Positions 29,088 to 41,082 are shown, counted from the stretch's first letter. The stretch is 64,000 bases of DNA from Saccharomyces uvarum (GCA_947243795.1 OX365929.1:124001-188000), one strand, 5' to 3'. Program-made: numbers and translations. Notes: generated by a model not told the origin, from the sequence alone.

Positions 29088-31004
29088 TTAGACATACCGT
29101 ATCTTTTCATAGCCAGTGGAGACACTGCCATACTCTTCGAAGACTTCTCTTTCGGATTCAAATTCTTCAACTTCGACCCATTCTTCGAGCCATTTACAGT
29201 CTGTCAACTTCGCGTTCCCCGGAACACCGCTGATTGGGTAGAAATACACTAAAATACAGTAACTTAATGCTGAAACAAGGTATCCGACGAAGTAGTTCAG
29301 ATAGTACACTCTCATAGCACCAATAGGTACGGAAATACCCACTGAACCCAAGAACCCGGCAAAATTAGGAGCAATACCAATAAGGTATGCCACCACTGCT
29401 CTCCAGTTAGTACCGTATTTGTTATACATGTAGTAGGAGTCCGGCTTGTTGGTGTAACAGTGGAAAATGTTGACATAGCCCTTTCTGACTATGAAGTAGT
29501 CAGCGGAAATGACACCGGCGATGGCACTTAAGAAAACCGCGTATGCTGCTAGCGCCGTGGTGAACTTCGATGATGATGATAATAAATCCCAGGGGCAAAT
29601 GGCCAACGAAATTAGCGCACAAATATACGAACCACGTCTAATGTTGATGAACTTGGGCAACAGCGCGGTCATATCGGTACCTGCAGGAATGGAGTTACCA
29701 GACAAGTTAGCACCCAATTGATCAAATGCAAAAATGAACGAAATAAGGAACACACCGGCCCTGTTCCCAGAGGTGTAGTTGTCCAAGTATCTGTTTAGGA
29801 TGTCTAAAGGACTCCAATAGTTAACTCCGTATAACGTGTAAGCTGCCGAGACGGACAAGATACCGATCAAGGAAATGACGGCAAAACAGACGGGTAGAGC
29901 GACTAATTGTGAGTAAATGGATGATTTGTAAGTCTTACCGAATCTAGTGAAGTCAGGGGCGTTCAAAATCAGAGTGGAGAAATTATCTAGGGCACTCATG
30001 ATAGATCTGATCACAGACCATGCCAAGACGGTCTTGCTGATGGCGCCACCTTCGTTTAATGAACCCAAGGCCAAATGACCTTTAGACTTACAGAGGGTCC
30101 AAATTAGAAATCCGAATGCCGCGAACGGGGTAATGGCAGATTTGAATGCAAAAATGTGACGCAATTTATCAGGTGGGAACCATAAGAATGGCAGACACAC
30201 GACCCAAAAGACCATGAAACACAGGAACTCGAAGTTCGTCAAGTTAGGGCTTTTTATGGTGTCCTTAATTCTGGTGTTTAAATCGGTACCAAAAATGGCC
30301 TTCAACATCAATTGGACACACTGACTACCGATATAAGCCAGTGTGGAGTTCCAGACACACGCCATCACGACACGGTTGATGACAATCCAGATGGAGAAAT
30401 AAATACCGAAGGACACTCTTGACGAGATGGGGAAAGAAATGTGGTAGTTGTTCCCGACTTTGGACCCCAGAATCAAGAAAAATGCAACAAACGTGTACCC
30501 TGCCCAAATACATATCCAAGTCTGCCACCAGTTCAATCCTAGTTGAAGACCGGTGGCTGAGATTTGCCATGTGTTAACGTTGAAGGACCCGGAAATCCAG
30601 AAGAAAATGTACTGTTTCCAAGTCCATGTTCTTCTCTTGGCCTCCACGGGCCTCAAGTCTGTATTGTACAGGTATGTGGTTAGTAAGGATTTGCGCAAAT
30701 CCTTAAATGTTTTGATAGGTTTTTCAACCTTGTGGGCAGCGGGATCAGTGGAAACTTGTTTAACCTCCAAAAACTCGATGATTCTTTGAAACCAGGAGGC
30801 CTTTTCTCTATCCTGGATAACAGTCGTATCGTTTTCTGAATCGGTTTCTTTCTTTTCGATGATGCTGGCGACGGACTTCGAAGAAGTCTTGATTTCGTCC
30901 TCAAGTTCGAATTCCTTGGTGGTTTGCTTGTCGTCCTCGGCGGTCACAGTGCCGATTTTCATTGTCCTTGATGCCGTATCAAATTCAGAATCGGATAGCG
31001 CCAT
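29088..31004 (-). CDS. FUI1: Uridine permease Fui1
   Basis: 638-residue NCS1-family (nucleobase-cation-symport-1) plasma-membrane transporter for uridine. The ATG at 31004 (MALSDSEFDTASRTM) is chosen; the frame upstream opens only with GTG, and 638 residues is within one of the recalled S. cerevisiae length. A soluble acidic N-terminus (1-115), where ubiquitination typically controls turnover, is followed by the family block TFKDLRKSLLTTYLYNTDLR, then about 12 hydrophobic segments with NWWQTWICIWAGY, GNNYHISFPISSR, and LSGNSIPAGTDMTALLPKF (NCS1 core). The cytosolic C-tail is Glu-rich. Fur4 and Dal4 are paralogues; synteny and the N-terminus favour Fui1. A PAC-core GATGAG (31157-31162) with an adjacent A-run lies about 155 bp upstream. 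Confidence 0.95.
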   Translation of the reverse strand: MALSDSEFDTASRTMKIGTVTAEDDKQTTKEFELEDEIKTSSKSVASIIEKKETDSENDTTVIQDREKASWFQRIIEFLEVKQVSTDPAAHKVEKPIKTFKDLRKSLLTTYLYNTDLRPVEAKRRTWTWKQYIFFWISGSFNVNTWQISATGLQLGLNWWQTWICIWAGYTFVAFFLILGSKVGNNYHISFPISSRVSFGIYFSIWIVINRVVMACVWNSTLAYIGSQCVQLMLKAIFGTDLNTRIKDTIKSPNLTNFEFLCFMVFWVVCLPFLWFPPDKLRHIFAFKSAITPFAAFGFLIWTLCKSKGHLALGSLNEGGAISKTVLAWSVIRSIMSALDNFSTLILNAPDFTRFGKTYKSSIYSQLVALPVCFAVISLIGILSVSAAYTLYGVNYWSPLDILNRYLDNYTSGNRAGVFLISFIFAFDQLGANLSGNSIPAGTDMTALLPKFINIRRGSYICALISLAICPWDLLSSSSKFTTALAAYAVFLSAIAGVISADYFIVRKGYVNIFHCYTNKPDSYYMYNKYGTNWRAVVAYLIGIAPNFAGFLGSVGISVPIGAMRVYYLNYFVGYLVSALSYCILVYFYPISGVPGNAKLTDCKWLEEWVEVEEFESEREVFEEYGSVSTGYEKIRYV

Positions 31005-31990
31005 CTTTCTGTGAGAAAATGTTGTGTATGCAGGTGTTCGGTTTCTTTTCACGGATTAACCAAAACAAACAAAGCACGTCAGCACTACATCTTCAAGTTC
31101 AAACGAGAACTCAAAACTTGCCGCTATTATATAAAGTTACAGCACAGACTCGAGGAGATGAGCATGAAAAAAATATCGTGAAAAAACTTTTCCGTTGGAG
31201 AAATAATCAAGAGATTTTTCAAAAACGGGACATGTCCTTGTGTTCTTTCAGTTAACACACAATAGCCCCAGTAGTAAGAATACTGCCAAGTCTGATAGCA
31301 TGTGTCCTGGCGCGCCTCTCATTGGCAACGCAGAATGTCGCGATAAGGACGAAAGCGGTAAACGCCGAGCGACAGCCGCAGCAAAAGCCGCAGGACTAGA
31401 GGGTGAGCAAAAAAAAGGAACGGACGGCGCACTTCATCTCTTTTTTTTCACGCTGTCTGGCACAATCACGTTTCTTTTTCGGGATCGCCGTCCGCTAAGT
31501 AGTCTTAGTCTTATCTTAGTCTTCAGGACAAATCAGGACAGGGACTTCTGAGCCATTGCAACTGGCTCAGCTAGGGCATGGAGTCTTTTAAGGTGAGTGC
31601 GAGTCTTGCTTGGTTTCTGAGCTCGGGAAGGAGCATGCAGATTCAATGTTGCGTGTGTGTGTGTGTGCAAGAAAAAGTCAACCGATGTCAAGAGCAGATA
31701 TAGTAGTATACTGCATGTGGTTGTTTTAGTGATGACAGGCGATGCAATGCCGGCTGCACATGGGAGTGTAGTGGCTAATGTATATGCTATATGGTTTGAA
31801 TGAGCTTCTCTATTTTTTTTCTCTAGATGGAGCGTCCGCGCCCGTACTGAGCGATATTGGGCTTTCGTCCTTTCAGACTTAAGGATCGAGAAAAGACAAA
31901 GGGTGGCAAAATTAGCTAGGCTAAAACAAAAGGTGTAGCAAGTGAGAAGAGCGTTCAAAAGAACTATAAAACAACAAAGATAGATAAGAT
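31005..31990. promoter_or_regulatory. FUI1/PRE7 divergent promoter region
   Basis: 986 bp. It holds the FUI1-side elements shared with the pseudogene promoter (31188-31223, 31371-31396), a GT tract near 31650, and the PRE7-side PACE at 31902-31910. A minus-strand open frame at 31533-31958 starts from a non-ATG codon and looks spurious. Confidence 0.5.
31902..31910 (+). promoter_or_regulatory. Rpn4 (PACE) site upstream of PRE7
   Basis: Exact GGTGGCAAA, 81 bp upstream of the PRE7 ATG. This is the standard position and sequence for Rpn4 activation of 20S proteasome genes. Confidence 0.9.
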
Positions 31991-32716
31991 ATGGCCACTA
32001 TAGCGTCGGAATACTCTTCAGAGGTGTCGAACACCCCCGTTGAACATCAATTCAACCCCTACGGTGATAATGGTGGTACCATTCTAGGTATCGCAGGCGA
32101 AGATTTCGCGGTATTGGCGGGTGATACGAGAAACATCACTGACTACTCGATCAATTCTCGTTATGAGCCCAAGGTCTTTGACTGTGGCGACAAAATAGTC
32201 ATGTCAGCCAACGGGTTTGCCGCTGACGGTGATGCCTTGGTGAAAAGATTCAAGAATAGCGTGAAATGGTACCATTTCGACCACAACGATAAAAAACTAT
32301 CCATAAACTCAGCTGCCAGGAATATCCAACATCTTCTATACGGGAAAAGGTTCTTCCCCTACTACGTACACACCATTATTGCTGGTCTTGACGAAAACGG
32401 TAAAGGTGCCGTGTACTCGTTTGACCCAGTCGGCTCCTACGAGAGAGAACAGTGTAGGGCAGGTGGTGCTGCAGCTTCTTTGATCATGCCCTTCTTGGAC
32501 AACCAAGTCAATTTCAAAAACCAGTATGAGCCAGGTACCGACGGTAAAGTCAAGAAGCCTTTGAAGTACCTGTCCGTGGAAGAAGTTATCAAATTGGTGA
32601 GAGACTCATTCACCTCTGCTACAGAAAGACATATTCAGGTTGGTGACGGCCTGGAAATTCTCATCGTCACCAAGGATGGTGTAAGGAAAGAATTTTATGA
32701 ACTGAAAAGAGATTAA
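31991..32716 (+). CDS. PRE7: 20S proteasome subunit beta-6
   Basis: 241-residue beta-6 (C5-type) subunit of the 20S core particle. It is non-catalytic: the propeptide region (MATIASEYSSEVSNTPVEHQ) runs into FNPYGDNGGTILGIAGEDFA without the Gly-Thr processing site and active Thr context of beta-1, -2 or -5. Proteasome-fold signatures: VLAGDTRNITDYSINSRYEP, KIVMSANGFAADGDALVKRF, and GRRFFPYYV-like KRFFPYYVHTIIAGLDE. The C-terminal GDGLEILIVTKDGVRKEFYE follows. The length equals the S. cerevisiae subunit. Confidence 0.97.
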   Translation: MATIASEYSSEVSNTPVEHQFNPYGDNGGTILGIAGEDFAVLAGDTRNITDYSINSRYEPKVFDCGDKIVMSANGFAADGDALVKRFKNSVKWYHFDHNDKKLSINSAARNIQHLLYGKRFFPYYVHTIIAGLDENGKGAVYSFDPVGSYEREQCRAGGAAASLIMPFLDNQVNFKNQYEPGTDGKVKKPLKYLSVEEVIKLVRDSFTSATERHIQVGDGLEILIVTKDGVRKEFYELKRD

Positions 32717-32865
32717 TGAGCACATATATCGTAGTATAAACAAAATAGACCAATATCAACATCAATGTATGTATTTTTTTTTTTTCGATGTAGCAATTAT
32801 ATATATTAGAAATTGTATATGTTGCTACAAAAACTATCTAAGGTGAGTTTATTGTTGTCTTTTTA

Positions 32866-33619
32866 TTATTTTGGCAATTTGAAACCTTTGCCCTTCATGA
32901 CTTTAGTGTAATAAATGTAAAAGAAATCAGAGTACAGCAGAGTTTGCAAAAGCCCCGCGAAAAGAGCAATCTTGTCTAGTTTTCCTTCGGTACTGTATCT
33001 CCAAATCCAGTTGGGAATATACAGTGCTCTGTATAGCCCCATTGCAAAAATATAATGAATGGTCAAACTTCTGGTATTCCCACCTTTGGACAACAGGTAC
33101 AATTGAGGCAGAATGGCCACACTCTCCAACCACACGGAAAAACTCCATGCTAATTCAAGAAATGTGAACCTGTGATGGAAGAAAAGACTCATTACAGCGC
33201 TTCCAATAAGCAAATGCTGAATCTTGAATGTATCTCTCATAAGCATCTCGTTGTATGCGATAGTGTTAGCCCTTTTAGATCCCTGTAGTAGCACTACGAT
33301 GTAGATGGTAGAAACAATGAAGAATATCTTCATAAGAGCGTTGTATAGGGATACCCAATGGAACGTCAAAAGATCCAAGTACCGTGTTATGAAAACCATA
33401 GCATACAACGTTTGGGTCTTGAAAGAAATACCTTCAATGTACTTCGTGGTCTTGATAGTGCGAATCAGGACCAATATACTGGTTAGATGAGATAAATCAC
33501 CTGTTTCAATGGTTGGAAAAAAGCCCTTTTCTCTGTTAGTAAGATCGAATTCATTACAAAAGACAGAAACCTCATAATACTCTCTGTGGTCACATACCTA
33601 GGACTCTAAACGGATTCAT
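32866..33619 (-). CDS. ERD2: HDEL receptor Erd2, spliced
   Basis: complement(join(32866-33500, 33598-33619)), 218 residues. This is the seven-membrane-segment receptor that retrieves HDEL-tagged luminal ER proteins from the Golgi. Exon 1 codes MNPFRVL plus one base. Exon 2 continues GDLSHLTSILVLIRTIKTTK. The intron fixes the start. KDEL-receptor signatures: GISFKTQTLYAMVFITRYLD, LELAWSFSVWLESVAILPQ, and ALYIPNWIWRYSTEGK. The C-terminus ends KGKGFKLPK, basic as expected for COPI interaction. It is one residue shorter than S. cerevisiae (one Lys/Asp position lost in the STEDKKLDK loop, here STEGKLDK). Confidence 0.96.
33501..33597 (-). other. ERD2: Spliceosomal intron of ERD2
   Basis: 97 nt on the minus strand: GTATGT donor at 33597, TACTAAC branch point at 33535-33541 (plus strand reads GTTAGTA), and ACAG acceptor at 33501. 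Confidence 0.94.
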
Positions 33620-34154
33620 TGCTAATTGATTGCGGCTTCGACTTATGCGTATATCCTGCCTTTGATTAGTATGTGCACTTCCAGCAAATTTATCTACCTC
33701 GAAATGGAAACTTGTTTTTAACGTGTTCAATTGAACTGCTCGTTCCCAGTCCGGGTAGTGCCCATAAGCCATTCCGGATCTTCAAAGGAAAATGAAGATC
33801 CCAAACGTGCATGTCGGATTTGATATGCCTGGATTCAAATGGTGAAAAACGGCAGTTCGAGCATTCGCAAACTGCTCTTGTCTTGTCATCGCACTTGATC
33901 TTTTTGTCATATCCGTTTGCTCCATTAGTTTTAGTTTTAGAATGCGATGAACCAAGTGAGAAAAATAAGGGTAGAGAAAAAAAGTGTGGACTTAGGCAAA
34001 AGAAAGAATACTCATCCTGGCATATATACATACGTATTTTCGTGGAAAGACACCGTGTATATATTTAATTTGGGCGGAGTTCTTTATTAACACAAAAGTA
34101 CAAATAGCAGTCAGTTTTTTAAGTCCGTGAATAGAAACAATAAAAAAATATAAA
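33620..34154. promoter_or_regulatory. ERD2/YBL039W-B divergent promoter
   Basis: 535 bp. No factor site stands out. Open frames on the minus strand here (33690-34031) run through the ERD2 promoter and are not supported. Confidence 0.4.
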
Positions 34155-34334
34155 ATGGGATTCTTCTACGATAATCCGGTGATCGAGTTTTTTCACAGAA
34201 TAACGAGAAAGCCAAGCACTATTGCAATGTGGGTATTTGCCAGTGTCATTTGTTCGAGTACCTTTTATTTAATGTTTATGTCAGCGCCTACAATTGATTT
34301 CAATCCGAAATCAGACGGAAATAAGGACAAGTAA
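34155..34334 (+). CDS. Small single-span membrane protein (YBL039W-B)
   Basis: 59 residues, beginning MGFFYDNPVIEFFHRITRKP and ending in a polar PKSDGNKDK tail. One hydrophobic segment (IAMWVFASVICSSTFYLMFM, about 23-42) is preceded by basic residues (HRITRK), so the N-terminus is probably cytosolic. The length, position and strand match S. cerevisiae YBL039W-B, a conserved uncharacterised protein. The frame ends in TAA, and no longer ATG-initiated frame covers it. The sequence alone does not show function. The short soluble ends suggest a subunit or assembly factor of a membrane complex (inference). Confidence 0.85.
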   Translation: MGFFYDNPVIEFFHRITRKPSTIAMWVFASVICSSTFYLMFMSAPTIDFNPKSDGNKDK

Positions 34335-34710
34335 AGGGTACATTCGATCTATCGATAAACCACACACACTAGTTGGCCCCAAAATTATATAAATATAGTC
34401 ATATATTTTAAATTTTCAAGAACGTACGAAAATCATTTGAAAGTAATAACGGGGTAAAAAACATGAACTTTCTTTGTTAACCCCATGGTATGCCAACCAG
34501 CTCCTTCCGATACGGATTAAGTATCCATAATTTTAGATAAGATAGATTTATTAAACCAAGGTATATTCTGGAAAGAAAGAGATAATATAAGAGGGAGAAA
34601 AAAAAAAGGCACTATAAATATTTTTCTTTCCAAAAAGTATAATATACATAGAATAAATTGAAATGTATCTGTATTAATGCAGTAAACTTTTAATTTTATT
34701 ATTATGTGAT
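34335..34710. other. Convergent YBL039W-B/URA7 spacer
   Basis: 376 bp, A+T-rich, with TATATAA and poly-A runs of the yeast 3'-end type. No gene seen. Confidence 0.45.
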
Positions 34711-36450
34711 TTAAAAGTTGAATTTGTTTTCGCTAGCTTCAAGATCATACTTACCATCAATAACATCTTGTAGGATGCCAGCGGAGGCAGCCACCAAACC
34801 CAAGAAAGGTTTGGATGGTTCCAAGACTTTTGATGTATATTCTGGGTGGTACTGAGTAGCGATATAGTAAGGGTGGTTCTTCAATTCTAAAATTTCACAA
34901 CGCTTGCTGGTTTCATCCTTACCAACAAAGATCAACCCATTGTCTTCCAATTCATCAACAATATTTGGGTTGATTTCGTAACGATGACGATGTCTTTCGT
35001 GGATTTCAGAAGCATCGCTGTATAGTTTTTTGATTTGACTCCACTCGGTGTCTTTTTGGAAATACGTTGGTCTTAAACCTAGTCTCATTGAGCCACCCAT
35101 AGTTTTCTTATCGATTTCAGGCATGAAGACAACAACATGATTCTTTTCGTCGATATCTGGGTAGAATTCTGCTGAGTGACTGTCTTTCCTTCCAAGTACA
35201 CTACGTGTGAATTCAATAGTGGCAATTTGCAAACCCAAACAAACACCCAAGTATGGGATGTGGTTTTCACGGGCCCATCTAGCAGCCAAGATCATACCTT
35301 CTGTACCTCTAACACCGAAACCACCAGGAATCAAAATACCGTCCGCGGTACTAACCATGTTCCAGGCTTCATGGAATTTAGGCTTATTGCTATCTTGTGT
35401 TTCAGGTTCCAAATCAGTAGCTTCCACCCATTTAATTTCCAACTTACGGCGACATTTCATAGATGAATGTTCCAAAGCTTTTATGACTGACAAGTAAGAG
35501 TCTTTCAAGTTGGTGTATTTACCCACCAAGGCGATCTTAACGGTGTCCATGGATTCGTCGAAGTTACCTGTGGTAGCCTTCCATTTAGACAATAATTCTA
35601 AACCTCTTTGTTTGTCTTCTTCAGTTAAGGATATTTCTTCTAACTTTAATCTGGCGAATAAATAGTCTATCATTCTTTGTTCTAGTAGCAGTAATGGAAC
35701 GTGGTAAGTAGAGTTAACGTCATGAACATTAACCACTTGTTCGGGCCCAACGTGACAAAACATGGCAATCTTGTCGATTGTTGGCTTGTCCAATGTATCA
35801 GTGCATCTGCAGGCAATCATATCTGGGATCAAACCGAGAGATCTCAAACCTTTGATGGCGGCTTGAGTTGGCTTAGTCTTTTGTTCACCATGAATGACAG
35901 GCACTAAAGAGACGTGAATCAATGCGAAATTTTCCTTACCAACCTTGAATTGAAATTGTCTTAGTGCTTCCACAAAAGGTGCACTCTCAATATCACCAAC
36001 GGTACCACCCAATTCGATGATACAGACGTCTGGTTCCATTCCAGTGTCATCAACAGGAATCTTGGCCACACGTTCAATCCAATCTTGAATAGCATTGGTT
36101 AAATGAGGAACGATTTGCACTGTCTTACCCAAATAGTCACCCTTTCTTTCCCTAGCAATAACATGGGAGTATATCTTACCGGTGGTAATGTTATGGTCTT
36201 TGGTCAATGTTACACCAAGGTATCTTTCATAATTACCCAAATCTAAATCGGTTTCACCACCATCATCGAGTACGAAACACTCACCATGTTCCAAAGGTGA
36301 CATAGTACCAGCATCGATGTTCATGTAAGGATCAATTTTAATCGAGGTGACTTTTAAGCCGAGTGTCTTCAATAGCATACCAGTTGAAGATGCAAGAACA
36401 CCTTTGCCGATACCGGAAATGACACCACCTGAAACAACAACGTACTTCAT
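34711..36450 (-). CDS. URA7: CTP synthase Ura7
   Basis: 579-residue CTP synthase: UTP + Gln + ATP to CTP, the last step of pyrimidine ribonucleotide synthesis; the enzyme forms cytoplasmic filaments when starved. The ATG at 36450 ([20 protein letters not shown]) is the conserved synthase start. An open frame upstream (56 codons) has no family similarity. The synthase domain has [18 protein letters not shown] and [11 protein letters not shown]. The C-terminal class I glutamine amidotransferase has [11 protein letters not shown], the nucleophile Cys in LGVCLGLQ, and catalytic His/Glu in QYHPEYTSK. Ura8 is the close paralogue; position supports Ura7. PAC and RRPE sites lie about 155-180 bp upstream. 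Confidence 0.96.
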   Translation of the reverse strand: MKYVVVSGGVISGIGKGVLASSTGMLLKTLGLKVTSIKIDPYMNIDAGTMSPLEHGECFVLDDGGETDLDLGNYERYLGVTLTKDHNITTGKIYSHVIARERKGDYLGKTVQIVPHLTNAIQDWIERVAKIPVDDTGMEPDVCIIELGGTVGDIESAPFVEALRQFQFKVGKENFALIHVSLVPVIHGEQKTKPTQAAIKGLRSLGLIPDMIACRCTDTLDKPTIDKIAMFCHVGPEQVVNVHDVNSTYHVPLLLLEQRMIDYLFARLKLEEISLTEEDKQRGLELLSKWKATTGNFDESMDTVKIALVGKYTNLKDSYLSVIKALEHSSMKCRRKLEIKWVEATDLEPETQDSNKPKFHEAWNMVSTADGILIPGGFGVRGTEGMILAARWARENHIPYLGVCLGLQIATIEFTRSVLGRKDSHSAEFYPDIDEKNHVVVFMPEIDKKTMGGSMRLGLRPTYFQKDTEWSQIKKLYSDASEIHERHRHRYEINPNIVDELEDNGLIFVGKDETSKRCEILELKNHPYYIATQYHPEYTSKVLEPSKPFLGLVAASAGILQDVIDGKYDLEASENKFNF

Positions 36451-37666
<1,216 letters not shown>

Positions 37667-38004
37667 AAATAACTGAGCATACCATGTATACATGTATATA
37701 TTTACTACAACAATATTGATATTCACAATCAACTAGTCAAATTGATTTTATGGCTATGTAATACCAGACTACTAGATATGTTTAACATCCTCTCCGCGGT
37801 TCTTTCTGTGCGGGAGAATAGGAGTTTTTCTCCGAAGTGAGCGCTGAAGAAACATAAGACGTAAAAAACATCTGTTTGATCTGTTAATAGTATAGAAATT
37901 GAGAAGCGTTTCAGCATCGAGGAAAAGCTACAAAAGTCATTGGAAACAGGTCCCAACCAAGTTTTTAGTGTCAAGCCTTTCTATTCGCGAGATTTTTACG
38001 AACA
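37667..38004. other. MRPL16 3' region and APL3 promoter
   Basis: 338 bp. The Puf3 site aside, no factor site or gene is recognised. Confidence 0.4.
37693..37700 (+). promoter_or_regulatory. Puf3 RNA-binding site in MRPL16 3' region
   Basis: TGTATATA with C two bases upstream (CATGTATATA), 27 nt after the stop. This matches the C-N-UGUANAUA element that Puf3 recognises in nuclear mRNAs for mitochondrial proteins. Confidence 0.65.
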
Positions 38005-41000
38005 ATGGAACGCAAGAAGACGCTTATAAACTCAAGTGTTTCTAATAATAACAGTGCCATCAAGGGTCTGCAGTTATTCATAGCTGATCTTCGTTCTTCA
38101 CAACAAGCACAGGAGCAGGAAAAGAGGATACACTCAGAAATCGTTAAAATCAAGCAGCATTTCGATACTGCAAAGAAAAAACAAGGCAATCACGACAGAT
38201 TAGGTGGTTATCAAAGGAAAAAGTATGTTTCAAAATTGGCCTACATTTATATCACTTCCAATACGACAAAGCTGAATGAAATTCTATTCGGGCTAGATCA
38301 GACAGTAGAACTGCTGAAATCCAACTCGTTTTCCGAAAAATTTATTGGTTACATGACCCTTGAATTGCTTTATGAACATAATGAAGTTGTAAAAAGAATT
38401 AACGATAAGGTTAATTACCAATTGGTTAAAGACCTCTCTTCTCCAGATGATAATTTTGTTGCACTGGCTCTAAATTTTGTCGGTGTAGTAGGGAAGGTTA
38501 CGAACCGCTTAGCGTACAACGATGACATCACAACGGGTGTATTCAAAATATTAAGATCCCCGACTTCCTCCCTGTATGTAAAGAAAAAATCTGTCTTATC
38601 ATTTCTAGCACTATTAAAAAGCAATCATTCCATATTAACTGAGGATTTACAGCGTAAACAATTATGGATACAAAGAATATTGAGTTTACTGGACGATACA
38701 GAAAACTATAGACTAACTTTGGCTACTGTCCCGCTAATCGAATTCATTGCAAAATACATTGATCCTAGTTATTGTACAAGATTATTACCTCAATTGACTG
38801 AGATTTTGTACAACTGTGTAGTTGTTGGTACCTCCAATTCTAATGACAATCAGTTCCCGCTGGAATATAAGTTTGCGAATATGCCTAACCCTTGGTTGAT
38901 AACTAAGGTGGTATCTTTGTTAAGCATTTTGATTGCCTCTCCAACGGAAAAAGATTTTGGTGCGTTATTACAAACCAATAATATAGATAACGAAATCCTA
39001 AATAAGCTTCGAAAATGTGTCTCCGTTGCCATCGAATTAGGCACTAGACAAGGCCAAGACCCAATGGAACGTATTGTCCAAAACACAGTGTTGTTTTCAT
39101 TAATAAATTTTGCTTCCAAGTTAGACCCATCGGATGAGGCCATCGGGAATTCAGTGTCAGCATTATGCTCCCTGTTGGCATCGAAAGAGATCAATATTCG
39201 GTACTTAACATTGGACTCATTGGTTAAACTGTGCTCTTCAAGCGGTAAGCCAGCAATCGATGCTGTTCGCTATAAAAATCTGGATATGATCTTCCATCTT
39301 TTGAACACAGAAAGAGACTCGTCTATTGTTAGAAAAGCCGTCGACTTGTTATATACTTTCACCGATGTGGAAAACGTCAAAACAATTGTCGATGGATTAT
39401 TGCAGTATATTTTATCTCCGAAAAATCTTGCTGAACCACAAATAAAATCCGATATTGCTGTTAAAATTGCCATTTTAACAGAAAAATATGCCACTGACAT
39501 TAATTGGTTTGTCATTATCTCGTTGAAATTGTTATCATTAACATCGAATACCACTATTAATGATGATGAAATCTGGCAACGGTTATGTCAAATCGTGGTC
39601 AACAATCCATCTTTGCATAAGTTAACATGCGAGCAATTGGTGGATTATTTATGTAAAAAGCAAGCATCAGAAGCTATTATCAAAGCTGCAGCATTCCTGT
39701 TGGGTGAATATTCCAACCTCGTTACTGATAAGATTTCTGTTGCGAATTTATTCAATTTGTTTGCCGAAAAGTATTTTAGCGTGCCAAATGTAGCTAAAGC
39801 AATGATATTGACTACAATGATCAAGTTGTACAAAACTTCACCCGAAATAGGCTCCAATGTCATTAAATTTTTTCAGTTAGAGTTAAACTCTCTAGATATT
39901 GAACTGCAAACAAGGTCTTTCGAATACCTTAATATTATACAACTGGCTAAAGTAAGCGGGAATGCCAACATGTTACAAATTCTGTTTGAACCAATGCCAC
40001 CATTCAATAGCAAATCTAACCCATTATTAAAGAGATTGGGATCATTACCTACATCAGCAGGAAGTGCGACTTTGATAAATAGTTCTTCAGCGGCCTCTTC
40101 TTCAACTTCTGATTTAGTGAGCAAGAGAGCAAGCTCAACTCAATCGATGGGGGTTCCAATGCCTCCCCCATCACGTAGAAACACAGTCATCGATGCGAAT
40201 TCCAAAATCGATTTATCTGAAGACTCATCAGGGAAGGACTCTTATTACTCAAGACAAATCTTGGCCCCAAATTGGAGAGAGGGCTTTACAAGAATGATTT
40301 CACATAAACAAGGTGTGCTTTATACATCCTCTTTAATCAAGGTTTTCTATCGAATAACAACGCCCGATCCCCAGCAACCATATGCGTTCCAGGTATCTCT
40401 AGCCTTCATCAATTTAACTGAATGGGAGATCACAGGACTATCCACTCAAGTTATAGCTTCAAAGACGCAAGGTAATCCCGAGTATGTGATCATGAATGTC
40501 AACGTGCCCTCTGCTGCTACAATCAAGCCTCATAAAAGGGTGGAACAAAGTTACGAAGTTTCCGTAAGGAAATCATTTGACGTGGAAGACAGTCCAATTT
40601 TGGCAATTCATTTTAAGTGTGGTGGTAGTACAAATACTATCAATCTGAAAACAGCTATTGGTGTGACCACAACATTAGTTAGCAGCGAAATAAACCCAAG
40701 TATGCACTTGACTTTAGCGCAATTCATTAGTCGTTGGAGAACATTGAGCGACGCTCTGGGAAAAGATGGCGAATACCAAATATATGGCATAAAGCTTAAT
40801 AAAGACTTCAAGAAAGTTGAAACCATCGACTTAGAAGATGGACTAGTATTATTAAGGCAAATATTTAAACGGTTGGGTTTTGATATAGTTGAACAAACGA
40901 GTGTTCATAGTACATTATTTGTCTCGGGTATTATTCATACAAGGAGTGAGGGGAACTTTGGTTGCCTAATGAAAATACAATACCAAGAAAATGGGTTGGC

Positions 41001-41082
41001 TAATGTTACCTGTAAGACAACGACAGCTGGCCCCCTAGCCAAGTATATTGTCGAGTGTATAAGGAATGTACTAACGAAGTGA
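38005..41082 (+). CDS. APL3: AP-2 complex alpha-adaptin Apl3
   Basis: 1025-residue large subunit of the AP-2 clathrin adaptor (with Apl1, Apm4, Aps2) acting at the plasma membrane in cargo-selective endocytosis. The N-terminal trunk (1-620) is an adaptin HEAT-type solenoid with typical openings (GLQLFIADLRSSQQAQEQEK, YQRKKYVSKLAYIYITSNTT, GYMTLELLYEHNEVVKRIND). A Ser-rich hinge lies near 690-745 (LINSSSAASSSTSDLVSKR). The C-terminal appendage (about 750-1025) has NWREGFTRMISHKQGVLYTS and a final platform subdomain. The length equals that recalled for S. cerevisiae. Lys/Arg-rich patches in the first 65 residues fit the PIP2-binding site of alpha-adaptins. Confidence 0.95.
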   Translation: MERKKTLINSSVSNNNSAIKGLQLFIADLRSSQQAQEQEKRIHSEIVKIKQHFDTAKKKQGNHDRLGGYQRKKYVSKLAYIYITSNTTKLNEILFGLDQTVELLKSNSFSEKFIGYMTLELLYEHNEVVKRINDKVNYQLVKDLSSPDDNFVALALNFVGVVGKVTNRLAYNDDITTGVFKILRSPTSSLYVKKKSVLSFLALLKSNHSILTEDLQRKQLWIQRILSLLDDTENYRLTLATVPLIEFIAKYIDPSYCTRLLPQLTEILYNCVVVGTSNSNDNQFPLEYKFANMPNPWLITKVVSLLSILIASPTEKDFGALLQTNNIDNEILNKLRKCVSVAIELGTRQGQDPMERIVQNTVLFSLINFASKLDPSDEAIGNSVSALCSLLASKEINIRYLTLDSLVKLCSSSGKPAIDAVRYKNLDMIFHLLNTERDSSIVRKAVDLLYTFTDVENVKTIVDGLLQYILSPKNLAEPQIKSDIAVKIAILTEKYATDINWFVIISLKLLSLTSNTTINDDEIWQRLCQIVVNNPSLHKLTCEQLVDYLCKKQASEAIIKAAAFLLGEYSNLVTDKISVANLFNLFAEKYFSVPNVAKAMILTTMIKLYKTSPEIGSNVIKFFQLELNSLDIELQTRSFEYLNIIQLAKVSGNANMLQILFEPMPPFNSKSNPLLKRLGSLPTSAGSATLINSSSAASSSTSDLVSKRASSTQSMGVPMPPPSRRNTVIDANSKIDLSEDSSGKDSYYSRQILAPNWREGFTRMISHKQGVLYTSSLIKVFYRITTPDPQQPYAFQVSLAFINLTEWEITGLSTQVIASKTQGNPEYVIMNVNVPSAATIKPHKRVEQSYEVSVRKSFDVEDSPILAIHFKCGGSTNTINLKTAIGVTTTLVSSEINPSMHLTLAQFISRWRTLSDALGKDGEYQIYGIKLNKDFKKVETIDLEDGLVLLRQIFKRLGFDIVEQTSVHSTLFVSGIIHTRSEGNFGCLMKIQYQENGLANVTCKTTTAGPLAKYIVECIRNVLTK

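Noticed and set aside
31533-31958. Minus-strand open frame of 141 codons in the FUI1/PRE7 spacer
   Set aside because: Starts from a non-ATG codon, contains low-complexity THTHTH from a GT tract, and overlaps the PRE7 PACE promoter.
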